DNA of 64,000 bases from Herbaspirillum chlorophenolicum (GCF_001189955.1 NZ_LFLT01000002.1:62001-126000), one strand, 5' to 3'; counted from the stretch's first letter, positions 46,024 to 55,165 are shown. Program-made: numbers and translations. Notes: generated by a model not told the origin, from the letters alone.

Positions 46024-46239
46024 ATGAAAATGTCGGGAGCATTCGCGCAACTGTTGGCCTGGCGCCGCCAGGCCGGCCGCACGCTGAACCTGATGGTCGG
46101 CATGCCGGAATACGACAATTACGTTGCCCACATGAAGCATACCCATCCCGACCAATGCGTGATGAGTTATGAAGAGTTCTTCCGCGAAAGGCAGGAAGCG
46201 CGTTACGGCGGGAAGGGGCGGGTGGGGCGCTGCTGCTGA
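46024..46239 (+). CDS. YbdD/YjiX family small protein
   Basis: The 71-residue protein carries the DUF466 signature MVGMPEYDNYVAHMKHTHPD and MSYEEFFRERQEARYGG, ending in RCC. Homologues are encoded directly after cstA or btsT in most proteobacteria and are thought to assist the transporter, though the mechanism is not established. GAGGAGGCC precedes the ATG. The longer frame from 45910 overlaps cstA and is rejected. Confidence 0.92.
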   Translation: MKMSGAFAQLLAWRRQAGRTLNLMVGMPEYDNYVAHMKHTHPDQCVMSYEEFFRERQEARYGGKGRVGRCC

Positions 46240-46260
46240 CAACTGCGCATGTCGCTGCAC

Positions 46261-46290
46261 AAAAAAGGAGGCCTTGGGCCTCCTTTTTTG
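46261..46290 (+). terminator. Intrinsic terminator after the cstA operon
   Basis: AAAAAAGGAGGCC and GGCCTCCTTTTTT are perfect 13-bp arms with loop TTG, an unusually tight and strong terminator. Confidence 0.9.
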
Positions 46291-46590
46291 CTGGCGACTA
46301 TCGCCGATGGCTGTGTAGTAGCGCGTTGAGCCGGCCAGGCATTACAAAGTGGCCTCGCCTGGCGGCGTAGTTGTCCAAATTGCGAGCAATTTATTGGAAA
46401 CCCTTGCCGTGAAAGGATGTCCGATACCCGATAACTGCTTGTCCACAGACTTGTTCACAGCTTCTGTGAGTAACTTTTTTGTCCAGGGGGCAAAGTGGGG
46501 CAGGTCGGGGGGCGTGCGCATTTGCGTATAATGCCGGTCTTTCGCTGGCCTGTTGATTGACAGACATTATTCTTCTCCAATAACACAACG
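46291..46590. promoter_or_regulatory. Upstream region of the small secreted protein gene
   Basis: This is 300 bases with no gene. It contains TATAAT at 46527-46532 as a likely -10 box. It also has two DnaA-box-like nonamers TTGTCCACA (46439-46447) and TTGTTCACA (46451-46459), and the palindrome TCACAG-CTT-CTGTGA (46456-46470) followed by TAACTTTTTT. Their roles are unknown. Confidence 0.4.
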
Positions 46591-47043
46591 ATGCGACGAC
46601 TGCTATTACTGCTGTTGACCTTCCTGCTCCCGCTGCAATTGCTGGCGGCGACGGTTGGCGACCTGCCGTCGCGCGCAGAGGTGGCGCAAAGTTTTGCTGG
46701 AGTCTTATCCGTGACGTGGGAGCCGGGGCCGGCGGCGTTGTCCGGCCCCGTTTTGCACGATATCGCCTTGGTTGCCGATGCGACTGAAAAAAAGCTTGCC
46801 GTCTCAATGAACGCCGTCTTTGATACGGAACTGCCGCAACCGCCCCTATATGCAGTCGACCAGCCGGTTGGCGACGACGACAGCGATTTCCCCACTTCTC
46901 AGGTGGAATGCGAAGACCATACAATGCCGGCGCGTATTGCTACGCCGGATGCGGTCTGGCAACCTTTCCCCCATCTTTTCACGGCCCCGTTGAGCTGGCC
47001 GTCCTTCGTTCGCGACCAGTTGCGTCCGCCCCCATTAGCCTGA
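46591..47043 (+). CDS. Small secreted protein of unknown function (CzcI-like plan)
   Basis: The 150 residues start RRLLLLLLTFLLPLQLLAA, a clear Sec signal peptide. The mature protein is acidic, with DDDSDFPTSQVECEDH, and ends in WPSFVRDQLRPPPLA. The signal region and the Pro-rich end recall CzcI-like small periplasmic proteins of metal-efflux loci, but no efflux gene is nearby and His content is low, so this is only a resemblance. It stands 123 bases before htpX on the same strand. Confidence 0.6.
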   Translation: MRRLLLLLLTFLLPLQLLAATVGDLPSRAEVAQSFAGVLSVTWEPGPAALSGPVLHDIALVADATEKKLAVSMNAVFDTELPQPPLYAVDQPVGDDDSDFPTSQVECEDHTMPARIATPDAVWQPFPHLFTAPLSWPSFVRDQLRPPPLA

Positions 47044-47166
47044 TTCCCTTTTCGTGCGCCGACAGTGCGTGAGGCGGCTGGTTCGCCTGCACCCCTGCGC
47101 ATGATTTCGCTTGCCGTCCATTCCTTGTAAGGGAGCGGACGTATCACTACTCAATCGGGAAAAACC

Positions 47167-48042
47167 ATGAAGCGCATCATCCTGTTCCTCGTTACCAACC
47201 TTGCCGTGATGCTGGTGCTGAGCTTTACCGCCAGCCTGCTCGGCATCAACCGCTACCTGACCGCCAATGGCATGAATTTCGGCATGCTGCTGGCGTTCTG
47301 TGCCCTGATCGGCTTCGGCGGCTCCTTTATCTCGCTGCTTATGTCCAAGACGATCGCCAAGTGGTCGACTGGCGCACGCGTGATCGAGCAGCCGCAAAAT
47401 TCTACCGAACTGTGGCTGGTCAATACCGTCCAAAGCCTGGCCACCCGCGCCCAGTTGCCAATGCCGGAAGTCGCAGTCTATGACGGCCCGCCGAATGCCT
47501 TCGCCACCGGCGCCAGCAAGAGCAATTCACTGGTGGCGGTGTCCAGCGGCTTGCTGCAGGGGATGACCAAGGAAGAGGTCGAGGCGGTGCTGGCGCACGA
47601 AGTGGCGCACATCGCCAATGGCGACATGGTGACGCTCACGCTGATCCAGGGCGTGGTCAATACTTTCGTCATGTTTATCGCCCGTGTGGTCGGGTATTTC
47701 GTCGACTCGGCCTTGCGCCGCAACAGCGAGCAATCCGGGCCGGGCATCGGTTACATGGTGACCGTGATCGTCTGCGAGATTGTGTTCGGCATCCTGGCCA
47801 GCGTCATCGTCATGTATTTCTCGCGCCAGCGCGAATTCCGCGCCGATGCCGGCGCCGCTTCGCTGATGGGATCCAATGCGCCGATGATCAATGCCTTGCG
47901 CCGCCTGGGCGGCATGCAGCCTGACGGCTTGCCGCAGAACCTGCAGGCATCCGGCATCTCCGGCCGCGAGTCGTGGATGGGCCTGTTTTCCAGCCACCCG
48001 CCGCTGGAGTCGCGCATTGCCGCGCTGCAGGCGCGCCGTTGA
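47167..48042 (+). CDS. htpX: Membrane metalloprotease HtpX
   Basis: This zinc protease of the inner membrane acts in quality control of membrane proteins. The 291 residues have two N-terminal TM helices, the zinc motif HEVAH (His144, Glu145, His148), two further hydrophobic segments (about 155-175 and 195-215), and the third ligand Glu in [17 protein letters not shown]. The end [14 protein letters not shown] is typical. Length equals E. coli HtpX (293). Confidence 0.96.
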   Translation: MKRIILFLVTNLAVMLVLSFTASLLGINRYLTANGMNFGMLLAFCALIGFGGSFISLLMSKTIAKWSTGARVIEQPQNSTELWLVNTVQSLATRAQLPMPEVAVYDGPPNAFATGASKSNSLVAVSSGLLQGMTKEEVEAVLAHEVAHIANGDMVTLTLIQGVVNTFVMFIARVVGYFVDSALRRNSEQSGPGIGYMVTVIVCEIVFGILASVIVMYFSRQREFRADAGAASLMGSNAPMINALRRLGGMQPDGLPQNLQASGISGRESWMGLFSSHPPLESRIAALQARR

Positions 48043-48203
48043 TCTGGCTGTGCAGTCCGCGGTACGGCGTCACGCCATGCGCCGTGCGGACGATCGGCGG
48101 TGTCCGTGATAGTCTTTATGCCGCCGTTGGTGCAGTCTCTGCAGTCTTTTGTGCAGTCGTTCCAAAAAATTCAAATCATCCACCTCGAAAGGACCATTGA
48201 CTG

Positions 48204-49856
48204 ATGCCTCATCACACCCCACTTATCGCCACCATTGTCGGTGGCCTGGTGCTGGCGTTCATTTTCGGCACCCTGGCCAACCGTTTCAAGATGCCGCCGC
48301 TGATCGGCTACCTGGTCGCCGGTATCGCTATCGGCCCGTTCACACCGGGCTTCGTCGGTGACGCGGATCTGGCGCAGGAGTTGGCCGAGATCGGCGTCAT
48401 CCTGCTGATGTTCGGCGTCGGCCTGCATTTTTCGCTGAAGGATTTGCTTTCGGTAAAAAACATCGCCATTCCCGGCGCGGTGGCGCAGATCGCCATCGCC
48501 ACCTTGCTTGGCATGGGGTTGGGATGGACGTTGGGGTGGCCGATGGGAGAAGGTTTCCTGTTCGGTCTGGCCTTGTCGGTCGCCAGTACGGTGGTGCTGC
48601 TGACGGCGCTGCAGGAGCGGCGCCTGGTGGAAACCAAGCGCGGGCGCATTGCCGTGGGTTGGCTGATCGTTGAAGACATCGCGATGGTGCTGGCGCTGGT
48701 GCTGATTCCGGCGTTGAGTGGCATTCTCGGCGGCAAGGGCGAGGCGATGAGCGGCAACGCCTTGTTGCTGACGCTGGGCATGACGTTGGGCAAGGTAGTG
48801 GCCTTTGTGGCGGTGATGCTGATTGTCGGGCGGCGTGTGATTCCGTGGATCCTGGAGCGGATTGCCGATACCGGCTCGCGCGAGCTGTTTCGCCTGGCGG
48901 TGCTGGCGATCGCACTGGGGTTTGCGCTAGGGTCTGCTTATGTTTTCGGCGTATCGTTCGCACTGGGCGCTTTCTTCGCCGGCATGATCCTGTCGGAGTC
49001 CGAGCTCAGCCACCGTGCCGCGGAAGAGTCGCTGCCGCTGCGCGACGCCTTCTCGGTGCTGTTCTTTGTGTCGGTGGGCATGCTGTTCGACCCGTCGATA
49101 TTGCTGCGCGAGCCGCTGCTGGTGTTGGCCACCGTACTGATCATCGTGGTCGGCAAGTCGCTGGCGGCATTGCTGATCGTGCGCATTTTCGGCCATCCGA
49201 TGTCGACCGCGCTGACCATTTCCGCCAGCCTCGCGCAGATTGGCGAGTTCTCCTTCATTCTGGCTACGCTCGGCATTTCGCTGGATCTGCTGTCGCCGGT
49301 AGCGCGTGACCTGATCCTGGGCGGCGCGATTCTTTCCATCCTCATCAATCCCTTGTTGTTTTCGCTGCTGGACCGTCTCAAGCCGCGCATCGAAGCCCGC
49401 GAGGGGGCCGAGGCTCAGGCCGAAGTGGCGCAGCAGGAGGTCGACCTCGACGGCCACGTGGTGCTGGTCGGTTATGGCCGTGTGGGGCGTGGTATCGGTG
49501 AACAATTGCGCGCCCAGGGGACTCCCTTCGTCGTGATCGAGGCGCAGATCGAGAATGTCGAAGCCTTGCGCGCTGAAGGCATCCAGGTGCTGTATGGCAA
49601 TGGCGCCCAGTCGGACTTGCTGAAGGCTGCCGCCATCGAGCGTGCGCGCTGGCTGCTGGTGGCGATTCCCGAGGCATTCGAGGCTGGCCAGTTGATCGAG
49701 CATGCGCGTGCGGCCAATCCAAACCTGCAGGTGGTGGCGCGGGCGCATTCCGATGCCGAAATTGAACATCTTGAGAAGCACGGTGCTCATCAGGTGATCA
49801 TGGGTGAGCGCGAGATCGCCCGTGGCATGCTGGGTGCGCTGGGGCAGGGCGCCTGA
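48204..49856 (+). CDS. ybaL: CPA2-type cation:proton antiporter, YbaL-like
   Basis: The 550 residues comprise about 12 TM helices (PLIGYLVAGIAIGPFTPGF, SVASTVVLLTALQERR, GWLIVEDIAMVLALVLIP) and a C-terminal RCK/TrkA-N domain (about 415-540) with the nucleotide-binding loop VVLVGYGRVGRGIGEQL. The arrangement and motifs match YbaL of the KefB/KefC group. It probably exchanges K+ or Na+ for protons under nucleotide control. CGAAAGGA precedes the ATG. Confidence 0.92.
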   Translation: MPHHTPLIATIVGGLVLAFIFGTLANRFKMPPLIGYLVAGIAIGPFTPGFVGDADLAQELAEIGVILLMFGVGLHFSLKDLLSVKNIAIPGAVAQIAIATLLGMGLGWTLGWPMGEGFLFGLALSVASTVVLLTALQERRLVETKRGRIAVGWLIVEDIAMVLALVLIPALSGILGGKGEAMSGNALLLTLGMTLGKVVAFVAVMLIVGRRVIPWILERIADTGSRELFRLAVLAIALGFALGSAYVFGVSFALGAFFAGMILSESELSHRAAEESLPLRDAFSVLFFVSVGMLFDPSILLREPLLVLATVLIIVVGKSLAALLIVRIFGHPMSTALTISASLAQIGEFSFILATLGISLDLLSPVARDLILGGAILSILINPLLFSLLDRLKPRIEAREGAEAQAEVAQQEVDLDGHVVLVGYGRVGRGIGEQLRAQGTPFVVIEAQIENVEALRAEGIQVLYGNGAQSDLLKAAAIERARWLLVAIPEAFEAGQLIEHARAANPNLQVVARAHSDAEIEHLEKHGAHQVIMGEREIARGMLGALGQGA

Positions 49857-49988
49857 GCATATAGGGTTCGCAGCCTTGGGTGTTGACGGCGATTCGTCAA
49901 TATCCATGGCGCTCTGCAGCATTTTTTAAGCCATGATAAAGTCGTGTTTGCCGTGCTGATGGGTCTTGCGCCCGATGTACGGCAACAA

Positions 49989-50155
49989 GTTCTCGGGGCG
50001 GGGTGAAACTCCCCACCGGCGGTGATCATGTGGCGCCTTTAGTGGCGCCGGCATGTAGCCCGCGAGCGCCCGGCATGCCGATTCCTTTCGGCGCCGGGGT
50101 CAGCAGACCTGGTGAGATCCTGGGGCCGACGGTCATAGTCCGGATGAAAGAGAAC
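49989..50155 (+). promoter_or_regulatory. FMN riboswitch (RFN element)
   Basis: The closing stem GTTCTC/GAGAAC pairs 49989-49994 with 50150-50155. Between lie the conserved RFN blocks: GGGGCGGGGTGAAACTCCCC, ACCGGCGGT, AGCCCGCGAGC, CAGCAGACCTGGTGAGA, and GGGGCCGACGGTCATAGTCC, then GATGAAAGAGAAC. FMN binding shuts off downstream riboflavin genes. Further on, CCTGTT (50209-50214) can pair with AACAGG (50224-50229) and would cover the AGGAG ribosome site of the next gene, suggesting control of translation. Confidence 0.96.
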
Positions 50156-50240
50156 GGGATGCCGACACCGTGCACGCGTTGTGCGCGGATGGCCGTGCAT
50201 TCCCACGCCCTGTTTATTCATCGAACAGGAGTCCTGAACC

Positions 50241-50780
50241 GTGTCTCAAATCGCATCTCAAAGCATTTCCCATCCGCATCTTTCCGCAGTCAATTCCAAT
50301 CACGGCAAGCGCATCGCCTTTATCCAGGCCAGCTGGCACAAGGAGATCGTCGACCAGTGCCGCATTGCCTTCACCGAGGAAATCGCCAAGCTGGGCTGGC
50401 CTGCCGATAGCATCGATTTCTTCGAGCTGCCGGGGGCTTTTGAAATCCCGTTGCATGCAAAGGTTCTAGCCAAGACCGGCAAATATGCAGGCGTAGTTGC
50501 CAGCGCCCTGGTAGTCGACGGCGGTATCTATCGCCATGATTTCGTCGCGCAGTCGGTGGTCTCGGCGCTGATGCAAGTCCAGCTGGAAACCGAAGTGCCG
50601 GCCTTCTCTGCCGTGTTGACGCCGCATCATTTCCATTCGCATGGCGAGCACCAGGCCTTCTTCCATGAGCACTTCCTGGTCAAGGGCCGCGAAGCTGCCC
50701 GCGCTTGCGCGACGACCATCGCCAAACTGGCGGAAGTCAGGGCTGTCGAGGGTGCCAAGCCATCATTGAACGCTGCCTGA
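50241..50780 (+). CDS. ribH: 6,7-dimethyl-8-ribityllumazine synthase, type II (RibH2)
   Basis: It makes the riboflavin precursor lumazine. The 179 residues from a GTG (AGGAG nine bases upstream) carry RIAFIQASWHKEIVDQCR, LPGAFEIPLHAKVLAKTG, DGGIYRHDFVAQSVV, MQVQLETEVP and VLTPHHFHSHGEHQAFF. These match the decameric RibH2 type known from Brucella and Mesorhizobium rather than the icosahedral RibH1. It stands alone under its own FMN riboswitch, apart from other rib genes. Confidence 0.94.
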   Translation: MSQIASQSISHPHLSAVNSNHGKRIAFIQASWHKEIVDQCRIAFTEEIAKLGWPADSIDFFELPGAFEIPLHAKVLAKTGKYAGVVASALVVDGGIYRHDFVAQSVVSALMQVQLETEVPAFSAVLTPHHFHSHGEHQAFFHEHFLVKGREAARACATTIAKLAEVRAVEGAKPSLNAA

Positions 50781-50963
50781 TTGGTGGGGCGATAAAGCAT
50801 GAGGCGGTGAGAAGGCCGCTTCATGCGGACCGGATTGCCTGGCGTTAATTTTCTTGATGCCTGTGAAGCATTTGCTTACAAACATTACGCCTTTCCTCTA
50901 GCTGGGCGTCGCGCCGGAGCATATATTCTGGATACGTATTTCAGAATGAATAAAGGAGCTATC

Positions 50964-51269
50964 GTGAAAAAGTCGATTCCCATGATGGTCGGCATGTTTG
51001 CTATCGCGGCCATTGCCGGCTTGTCTGCCGCGCCGGCGATGGCCGGGCATGTCTCGATCGGTGTGAATATCGGCGTTCCGGGCGCTTATTACGCTGCTCC
51101 GCCGCCGGTATATGTCCAACCCGCACCGGTGTATGTTGCGCCGCCTCCGGTTTATATGCGTCCGGCTCCGGTCTACTACGTGAATCCGGCCCCGGTGTAT
51201 GTGGAGCGCGATTATTATCGCCGCCATCACTATTGGCACCGTCCGCCGCCTCCGTATTGGCGTCGTTGA
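50964..51269 (+). CDS. Exported Pro/Tyr/Val-repeat protein
   Basis: A GTG at 50964 with AAGGAG six bases upstream gives 101 residues. The signal peptide is KKSIPMMVGMFAIAAIAGLSAAPAMA. The mature part has VSIGVNIGVPG, five or six imperfect repeats of the type PAPVYV/PPPVYM, and a basic, aromatic end (DYYRRHHYWHRPPPPYWRR). Similar short proteins are common in Burkholderiales and have no established function. They may be envelope or extracellular. An ATG at 50946 is an alternative start. Confidence 0.8.
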   Translation: MKKSIPMMVGMFAIAAIAGLSAAPAMAGHVSIGVNIGVPGAYYAAPPPVYVQPAPVYVAPPPVYMRPAPVYYVNPAPVYVERDYYRRHHYWHRPPPPYWRR

Positions 51270-51310
51270 GGCGCAGCAGGGCGGTCGGGTCTGAATGGCC
51301 CGGAGTATGA

Positions 51311-51339
51311 AAAATGGCAGCCTGGGCTGCCATTTTTCA
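51311..51339. terminator. Bidirectional terminator between convergent genes
   Basis: AAAATGGCAGCC and GGCTGCCATTTT are perfect arms with a two-base centre, A-rich on the left and T-rich on the right, placed between the repeat protein and the DUF2242 gene. Confidence 0.8.
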
Positions 51340-51383
51340 TTTTCTCCACCCCCGAATTTCTTGAATCCCGGGCGTCCGATTGC

Positions 51384-51947
51384 TTATTTCTTCGGCGGCG
51401 CCGGATCGTCTTCGTCCGTATCGACCAGCAGATAGCGTTCGGCCGCACCGAAGAAGCGGTCATAGAAATCCGGTGAACGTATGGTTTCGCTGGAGACCCG
51501 CACCAGAGAGTCGTCGCTGGAGCCGAAAGGCATCGAAACCGAACCTAGGACGCCCACGCCAAGACTGGCGGAGGTGTTGCTCTTCTTCAGGGCGAACCCA
51601 TCCTGAGTGGCGCTGACGAACATGGTCGAGCTTTTGCCGTTGCCGTTGGATGCGCACACGACATGGAATGCGATCTCCATGTGTTTATCGCTGGCCGGCT
51701 GGAAACTCTTGTTGCCATCCATGGTGGTTTCGGTGGTCTTGCTGATGACATAGCCTTGGCCTAACAAGGCTCGGCGCGCCGCTTCGCAGACGGCCTTTTC
51801 AGTGCCGGGGAAACTGCGCGAGAAGGCGTTGGTGTCGCTGAATTCTTCCTGATGATAGAACGCCGCCTTATCGGTGGAACAGGCCGACAGTCCCAATGAG
51901 AGCGCGATGATAAGAGGCAGAGGATAAGAAAAACGCGGGCGGGGCAT
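51384..51947 (-). CDS. DUF2242 lipoprotein
   Basis: The 187-residue protein has a lipoprotein signal peptide (FSYPLPLIIALSLGLSAC, lipobox LSAC) and a mature domain with AAFYHQEEFSDTNAFSRSFPG, CEAARRALLGQGY, GNKSFQPASDKHMEIAFHVVC and SPDFYDRFFGAAERYL, the pattern of DUF2242. The function is unknown; an outer-membrane location is expected. The start at 51947 is chosen for the CGGAGAT before it. A start at 51968 would add seven residues. Confidence 0.85.
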   Translation of the reverse strand: MPRPRFSYPLPLIIALSLGLSACSTDKAAFYHQEEFSDTNAFSRSFPGTEKAVCEAARRALLGQGYVISKTTETTMDGNKSFQPASDKHMEIAFHVVCASNGNGKSSTMFVSATQDGFALKKSNTSASLGVGVLGSVSMPFGSSDDSLVRVSSETIRSPDFYDRFFGAAERYLLVDTDEDDPAPPKK

Positions 51948-52229
51948 GCAACAGATCTCCGACGACATGGTGGCCTGAATTGTAAGGGATTCGATGCGCG
52001 GAGGGCTCGAAGAGTTCGTAAATATCGGTAACAGTGCCGTAAGCGGTGGAAACGATGGCGATTTGCCGCGCATATGCGCACTTTTCAATTGTTTGCATTC
52101 CTTTGTCGCCGTGCGGAGTACAGTGATCTTGTTCGAGGCCTGCTATCCTATCCGGTATCACGTTTTTCGGTGCGCCTGGTAATAGCTTTTCTGAAGAAGG
52201 CTTGCCGAAACAATCTTCGGGCGAACTAT

Positions 52230-53288
52230 ATGAATTCACTGCAAACACTCTTTGGCATCGAACATCCATTGATCCAGGCGCCGATGGCCGGCGTTCAACT
52301 GCATGGACTGGCTGCGGCCGTATCCAACGCCGGCGCGCTCGGCTCCCTGCCTGGCGCCATGCTGGCGCCGGCGGCACTGGCGGAAGAGCTCGGCAAGCTG
52401 CGTGTGGCGACAGATAAGCCTTACAACGTCAATTTTTTCGCCCACACCAATCCCAAGCCCGATGCCGTTCGTGAAGATCGTTGGCACAGGGCCTTGTCCC
52501 CGTATTACGAAGAGTTCGGCGTCGATACCTCGTCCATTACGGCAGGCCCCGGTCGCCAGCCGTTCAGCCCGGCGGTGGCTGATTTGCTGGAAGAGTTCAA
52601 GCCCAAGGTGGTCAGTTTCCATTTTGGACTGCCGGCGCCGGAGCTGATGCAGCGGGTGCGTAGCTGGGGTTCGCGCATCATCGCTTCGGCCACCACGGTG
52701 GAGGAGGCAAAGTGGCTGGCCGAACGCGGCGTCGACGCCATCATTGCCCAAGGAGTGGAGGCAGGCGGCCATCGCGGTATTTTCCTTTCCGGCGACCTGA
52801 CAACCCAGGTTGGAACATTTTGCCTGGTGCCGCAGATCGTCCGCGCGGTGAAACTGCCGGTGATTGCCACCGGCGGCATTGTTGACGCCAACGGCGTGGC
52901 AGCGGCCATGGCGCTTGGCGCTGCCGGTGTGCAAGTCGGTACTGCTTATATGCTGTGCCCTGAGGCGATCACCAGCGCATTGCACCGCGCTGCGTTGAAG
53001 AGCGAACGCGCACGCCATACTGCATTGACCAACCTGTTTACCGGACGTCCTGCGCGCGGCATCGTCAACCGTGCGATGCGTGAGCTGGGGCCGATCAGTT
53101 CGGAAGCGCCGGAATTCCCGTTGGCGACGTCGGGTATCGCCCCTTTGCGCGCCAAGGCCGAGGCTGCCGGACGCGACGATTTCACTTCAATGTGGGCAGG
53201 ACAGAATCCGGACGGATGTAAGGAAATCCCTGCTGCAGATCTGACACGAGAGCTGGTGGCAGGATTGCGGATGTCTGGCAGCCGTTGA
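52230..53288 (+). CDS. Nitronate monooxygenase family flavoprotein
   Basis: This FMN enzyme oxidises alkyl nitronates (2-nitropropane dioxygenase class). The 352 residues show IEHPLIQAPMAGVQ at the start, FFAHTNPKP, KVVSFHFGLP, AQGVEAGGHRGIF with the conserved AGGH motif, and PVIATGGIVDANGVAAAMALGAAGVQVGTAYM in two blocks for FMN phosphate binding. The ATG at 52230 matches the family start; the frame upstream to 52074 has no support. The physiological substrate, possibly propionate-3-nitronate, is not known here. Confidence 0.9.
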   Translation: MNSLQTLFGIEHPLIQAPMAGVQLHGLAAAVSNAGALGSLPGAMLAPAALAEELGKLRVATDKPYNVNFFAHTNPKPDAVREDRWHRALSPYYEEFGVDTSSITAGPGRQPFSPAVADLLEEFKPKVVSFHFGLPAPELMQRVRSWGSRIIASATTVEEAKWLAERGVDAIIAQGVEAGGHRGIFLSGDLTTQVGTFCLVPQIVRAVKLPVIATGGIVDANGVAAAMALGAAGVQVGTAYMLCPEAITSALHRAALKSERARHTALTNLFTGRPARGIVNRAMRELGPISSEAPEFPLATSGIAPLRAKAEAAGRDDFTSMWAGQNPDGCKEIPAADLTRELVAGLRMSGSR

Positions 53289-53517
53289 TGTGTTTGACTA
53301 CCTGTATTTGGGTTACCGGAAGCCAAATGGGAGTTACCATTTGGCGGGAATGTTGAAATGCTTCGCCAAATTTGGACCTGCATGAGTAAAATTACTTGTG
53401 AAATTACCGCGCTGTAAGTAAGGTTTAATGATTCAATGGTATTGTTTTCCATCAGAACTATCGTGAATCTGCTCGAGATCCGGTCAGATTCGAACAACTT
53501 CCTTGTTAAAGATAGCA

Positions 53518-53739
53518 ATGGATAAAAATCAGAAAGTGGAATTGGAGCGCATCCAGAAGGAATTGATCGATGCGCACAACAAGGCGGCCTGGCAAATGGC
53601 CGCTACCATCATTAAGGCCTCCCTTGTCAAAAATGGCATGGACCAGCCGCCTACAGCCGCCGAGCTGGCTGCTCTCAATGCCACCATCACCAATTTGCGC
53701 AGCGTCGCCGAAGATGCGCTGGAATTGCTCAAGCGCTGA
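53518..53739 (+). CDS. Small helical protein of unknown function
   Basis: The 73-residue protein (KNQKVELERIQKELIDAHNK, then AAWQMAATIIKAS, and a C-terminal AELAALNATITNLRSVAEDA) is predicted to be almost wholly helical with coiled-coil character and no signal peptide. I do not recognise a family. Composition and codon use look like its neighbours. It lies between the nitronate monooxygenase gene and tRNA-Leu, and nothing in the context suggests a job. Confidence 0.6.
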   Translation: MDKNQKVELERIQKELIDAHNKAAWQMAATIIKASLVKNGMDQPPTAAELAALNATITNLRSVAEDALELLKR

Positions 53740-53958
53740 CGGGCGTGCCTTGATTCCGGGTAACCGGGGCCCTCATTTTTTATCTCTTTCCTGATTGTCC
53801 TGCTTGCTTCGCCTCCAATACGGTGGCGAATCCGCCGTCAGGCAGCCGTCTTGGCATGTATGCGGTTTTATTCGTGGTCCGGCAAAACAATCGGCGGAAC
53901 TACGGTAACTCGCTGCTATAATGCGATCCTTTTTCGGCGGCCAGCGCCGTTTCCACAC

Positions 53959-54051
53959 GCCTGAGTGGTGAAATTGGTAGACACAGCGGACTTAAAATCC
54001 GCCGCTTACCCGCGAGGGGGCGTACCGGTTCGATTCCGGTCTCAGGCACCA
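53959..54051 (+). tRNA. tRNA-Leu(TAA)
   Basis: This is a 93-nt class II tRNA with acceptor GCCTGAG/CTCAGGC, an encoded ACCA end, and a long variable arm (TTACCCGCGAGGGGGCGT). The anticodon loop CTTAAAA gives anticodon TAA. Confidence 0.96.
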
Positions 54052-54232
54052 ATGCGGTACCGTTCCGCAACCCGGTCTTCGGGGCTTCAAAATATCCATC
54101 TCTCCTTTGTTTGCCGGCACTCCTGAGTGCAGGGGCGCGAGCCGTTTCCGGTTTCATTCCGAGGGCCTGGCCCCCGGCAAGCGGTGGCGAAAGAGTAAAA
54201 TGGAGCCTTCATTCATCTTGAGAGCCACGACG

Positions 54233-55099
54233 ATGACAGAAGCTGTAGTGAAGACGGTACAGTGCATTTCTCCCGGCGGACTGCACACGATGGCCTATAA
54301 GGAGTGGGGAGACCCCCGCAATCCCGATGTGCTGGTGTGCGTGCACGGCGTCACGCGCGTCTCGGACGATTTCGACCGCATGGCGCGCGAGCTGTGCGAC
54401 ACCTATCGGGTGGTCTGCCCCGACGTGGTCGGGCGTGGCCGTTCCGGACGACTGAGGAATCCCCAGTATTACACGGTGCCGCAATACGTCAGCGACATGG
54501 TGACTTTGCTGGCGCGCCTGGACGCGGAGATTGTCGACTGGTTCGGCACTTCCATGGGCGGCCTGATCGGCATGGGCCTGGCTTCGTTGCCGGACAATCC
54601 TATCCGCCGCCTGGTGCTCAATGACATCGGCCCCTCCATCAATGGCTCCGCTCTGGCGCGCATCGGCGAGTACATCGGCCAGGACGTGCGCTTCGACAGC
54701 TTTGGCGAAGCCGCGCAATACATCCGCACCATCTCGGCCAGCTTCGGTACGCACAGCGAGGAGGAATGGCACAAGCTGGCCAGCGACGTGCTGCGCCAGA
54801 ATGATGACGGCAAGTGGGTTCGCCACTACGACTTGTCGCTGGCAGTGCCGTTCAAGCTGACCACGCCCGAGGCCGCTACCGTGGCCGAGCAGATGCTGTG
54901 GGCCGCATACGACGCTATCCGTTGCCCAACCTTGCTGGTGCGCGGAGCGAATTCCGACCTGCTGCTGCCTGAGGTGGCGCAGGCCATGACGCAGCGTGGG
55001 CCAAAGGCCCGGCTGGTTGAATTGCCTGATGTCGGCCATGCGCCGACCTTCATGCATGCGAACCAGATCGAAATCGCCAAACAGTTCCTGCTGGGCTGA
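54233..55099 (+). CDS. Alpha/beta hydrolase
   Basis: The 288-residue protein has an oxyanion-hole region VCVHGVTRVSDDFD, the nucleophile elbow DWFGTSMGGLIG with the catalytic Ser, PTLLVRGANSDLLLPEV (acid position) and LPDVGHAPTFM with the catalytic His. Substrate cannot be predicted; relatives include esterases and lactonases. ATG codons at 54200 and 54233 are both possible; the second begins closer to the conserved fold. It precedes a RidA-family gene by 66 bases. Confidence 0.85.
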   Translation: MTEAVVKTVQCISPGGLHTMAYKEWGDPRNPDVLVCVHGVTRVSDDFDRMARELCDTYRVVCPDVVGRGRSGRLRNPQYYTVPQYVSDMVTLLARLDAEIVDWFGTSMGGLIGMGLASLPDNPIRRLVLNDIGPSINGSALARIGEYIGQDVRFDSFGEAAQYIRTISASFGTHSEEEWHKLASDVLRQNDDGKWVRHYDLSLAVPFKLTTPEAATVAEQMLWAAYDAIRCPTLLVRGANSDLLLPEVAQAMTQRGPKARLVELPDVGHAPTFMHANQIEIAKQFLLG

Positions 55100-55165
55100 G
55101 CTTTCAATTCTCCCCGGCACGATTCATCTTCACCTGTAACAGCAATAACGCATAAAGGAAGTCAC

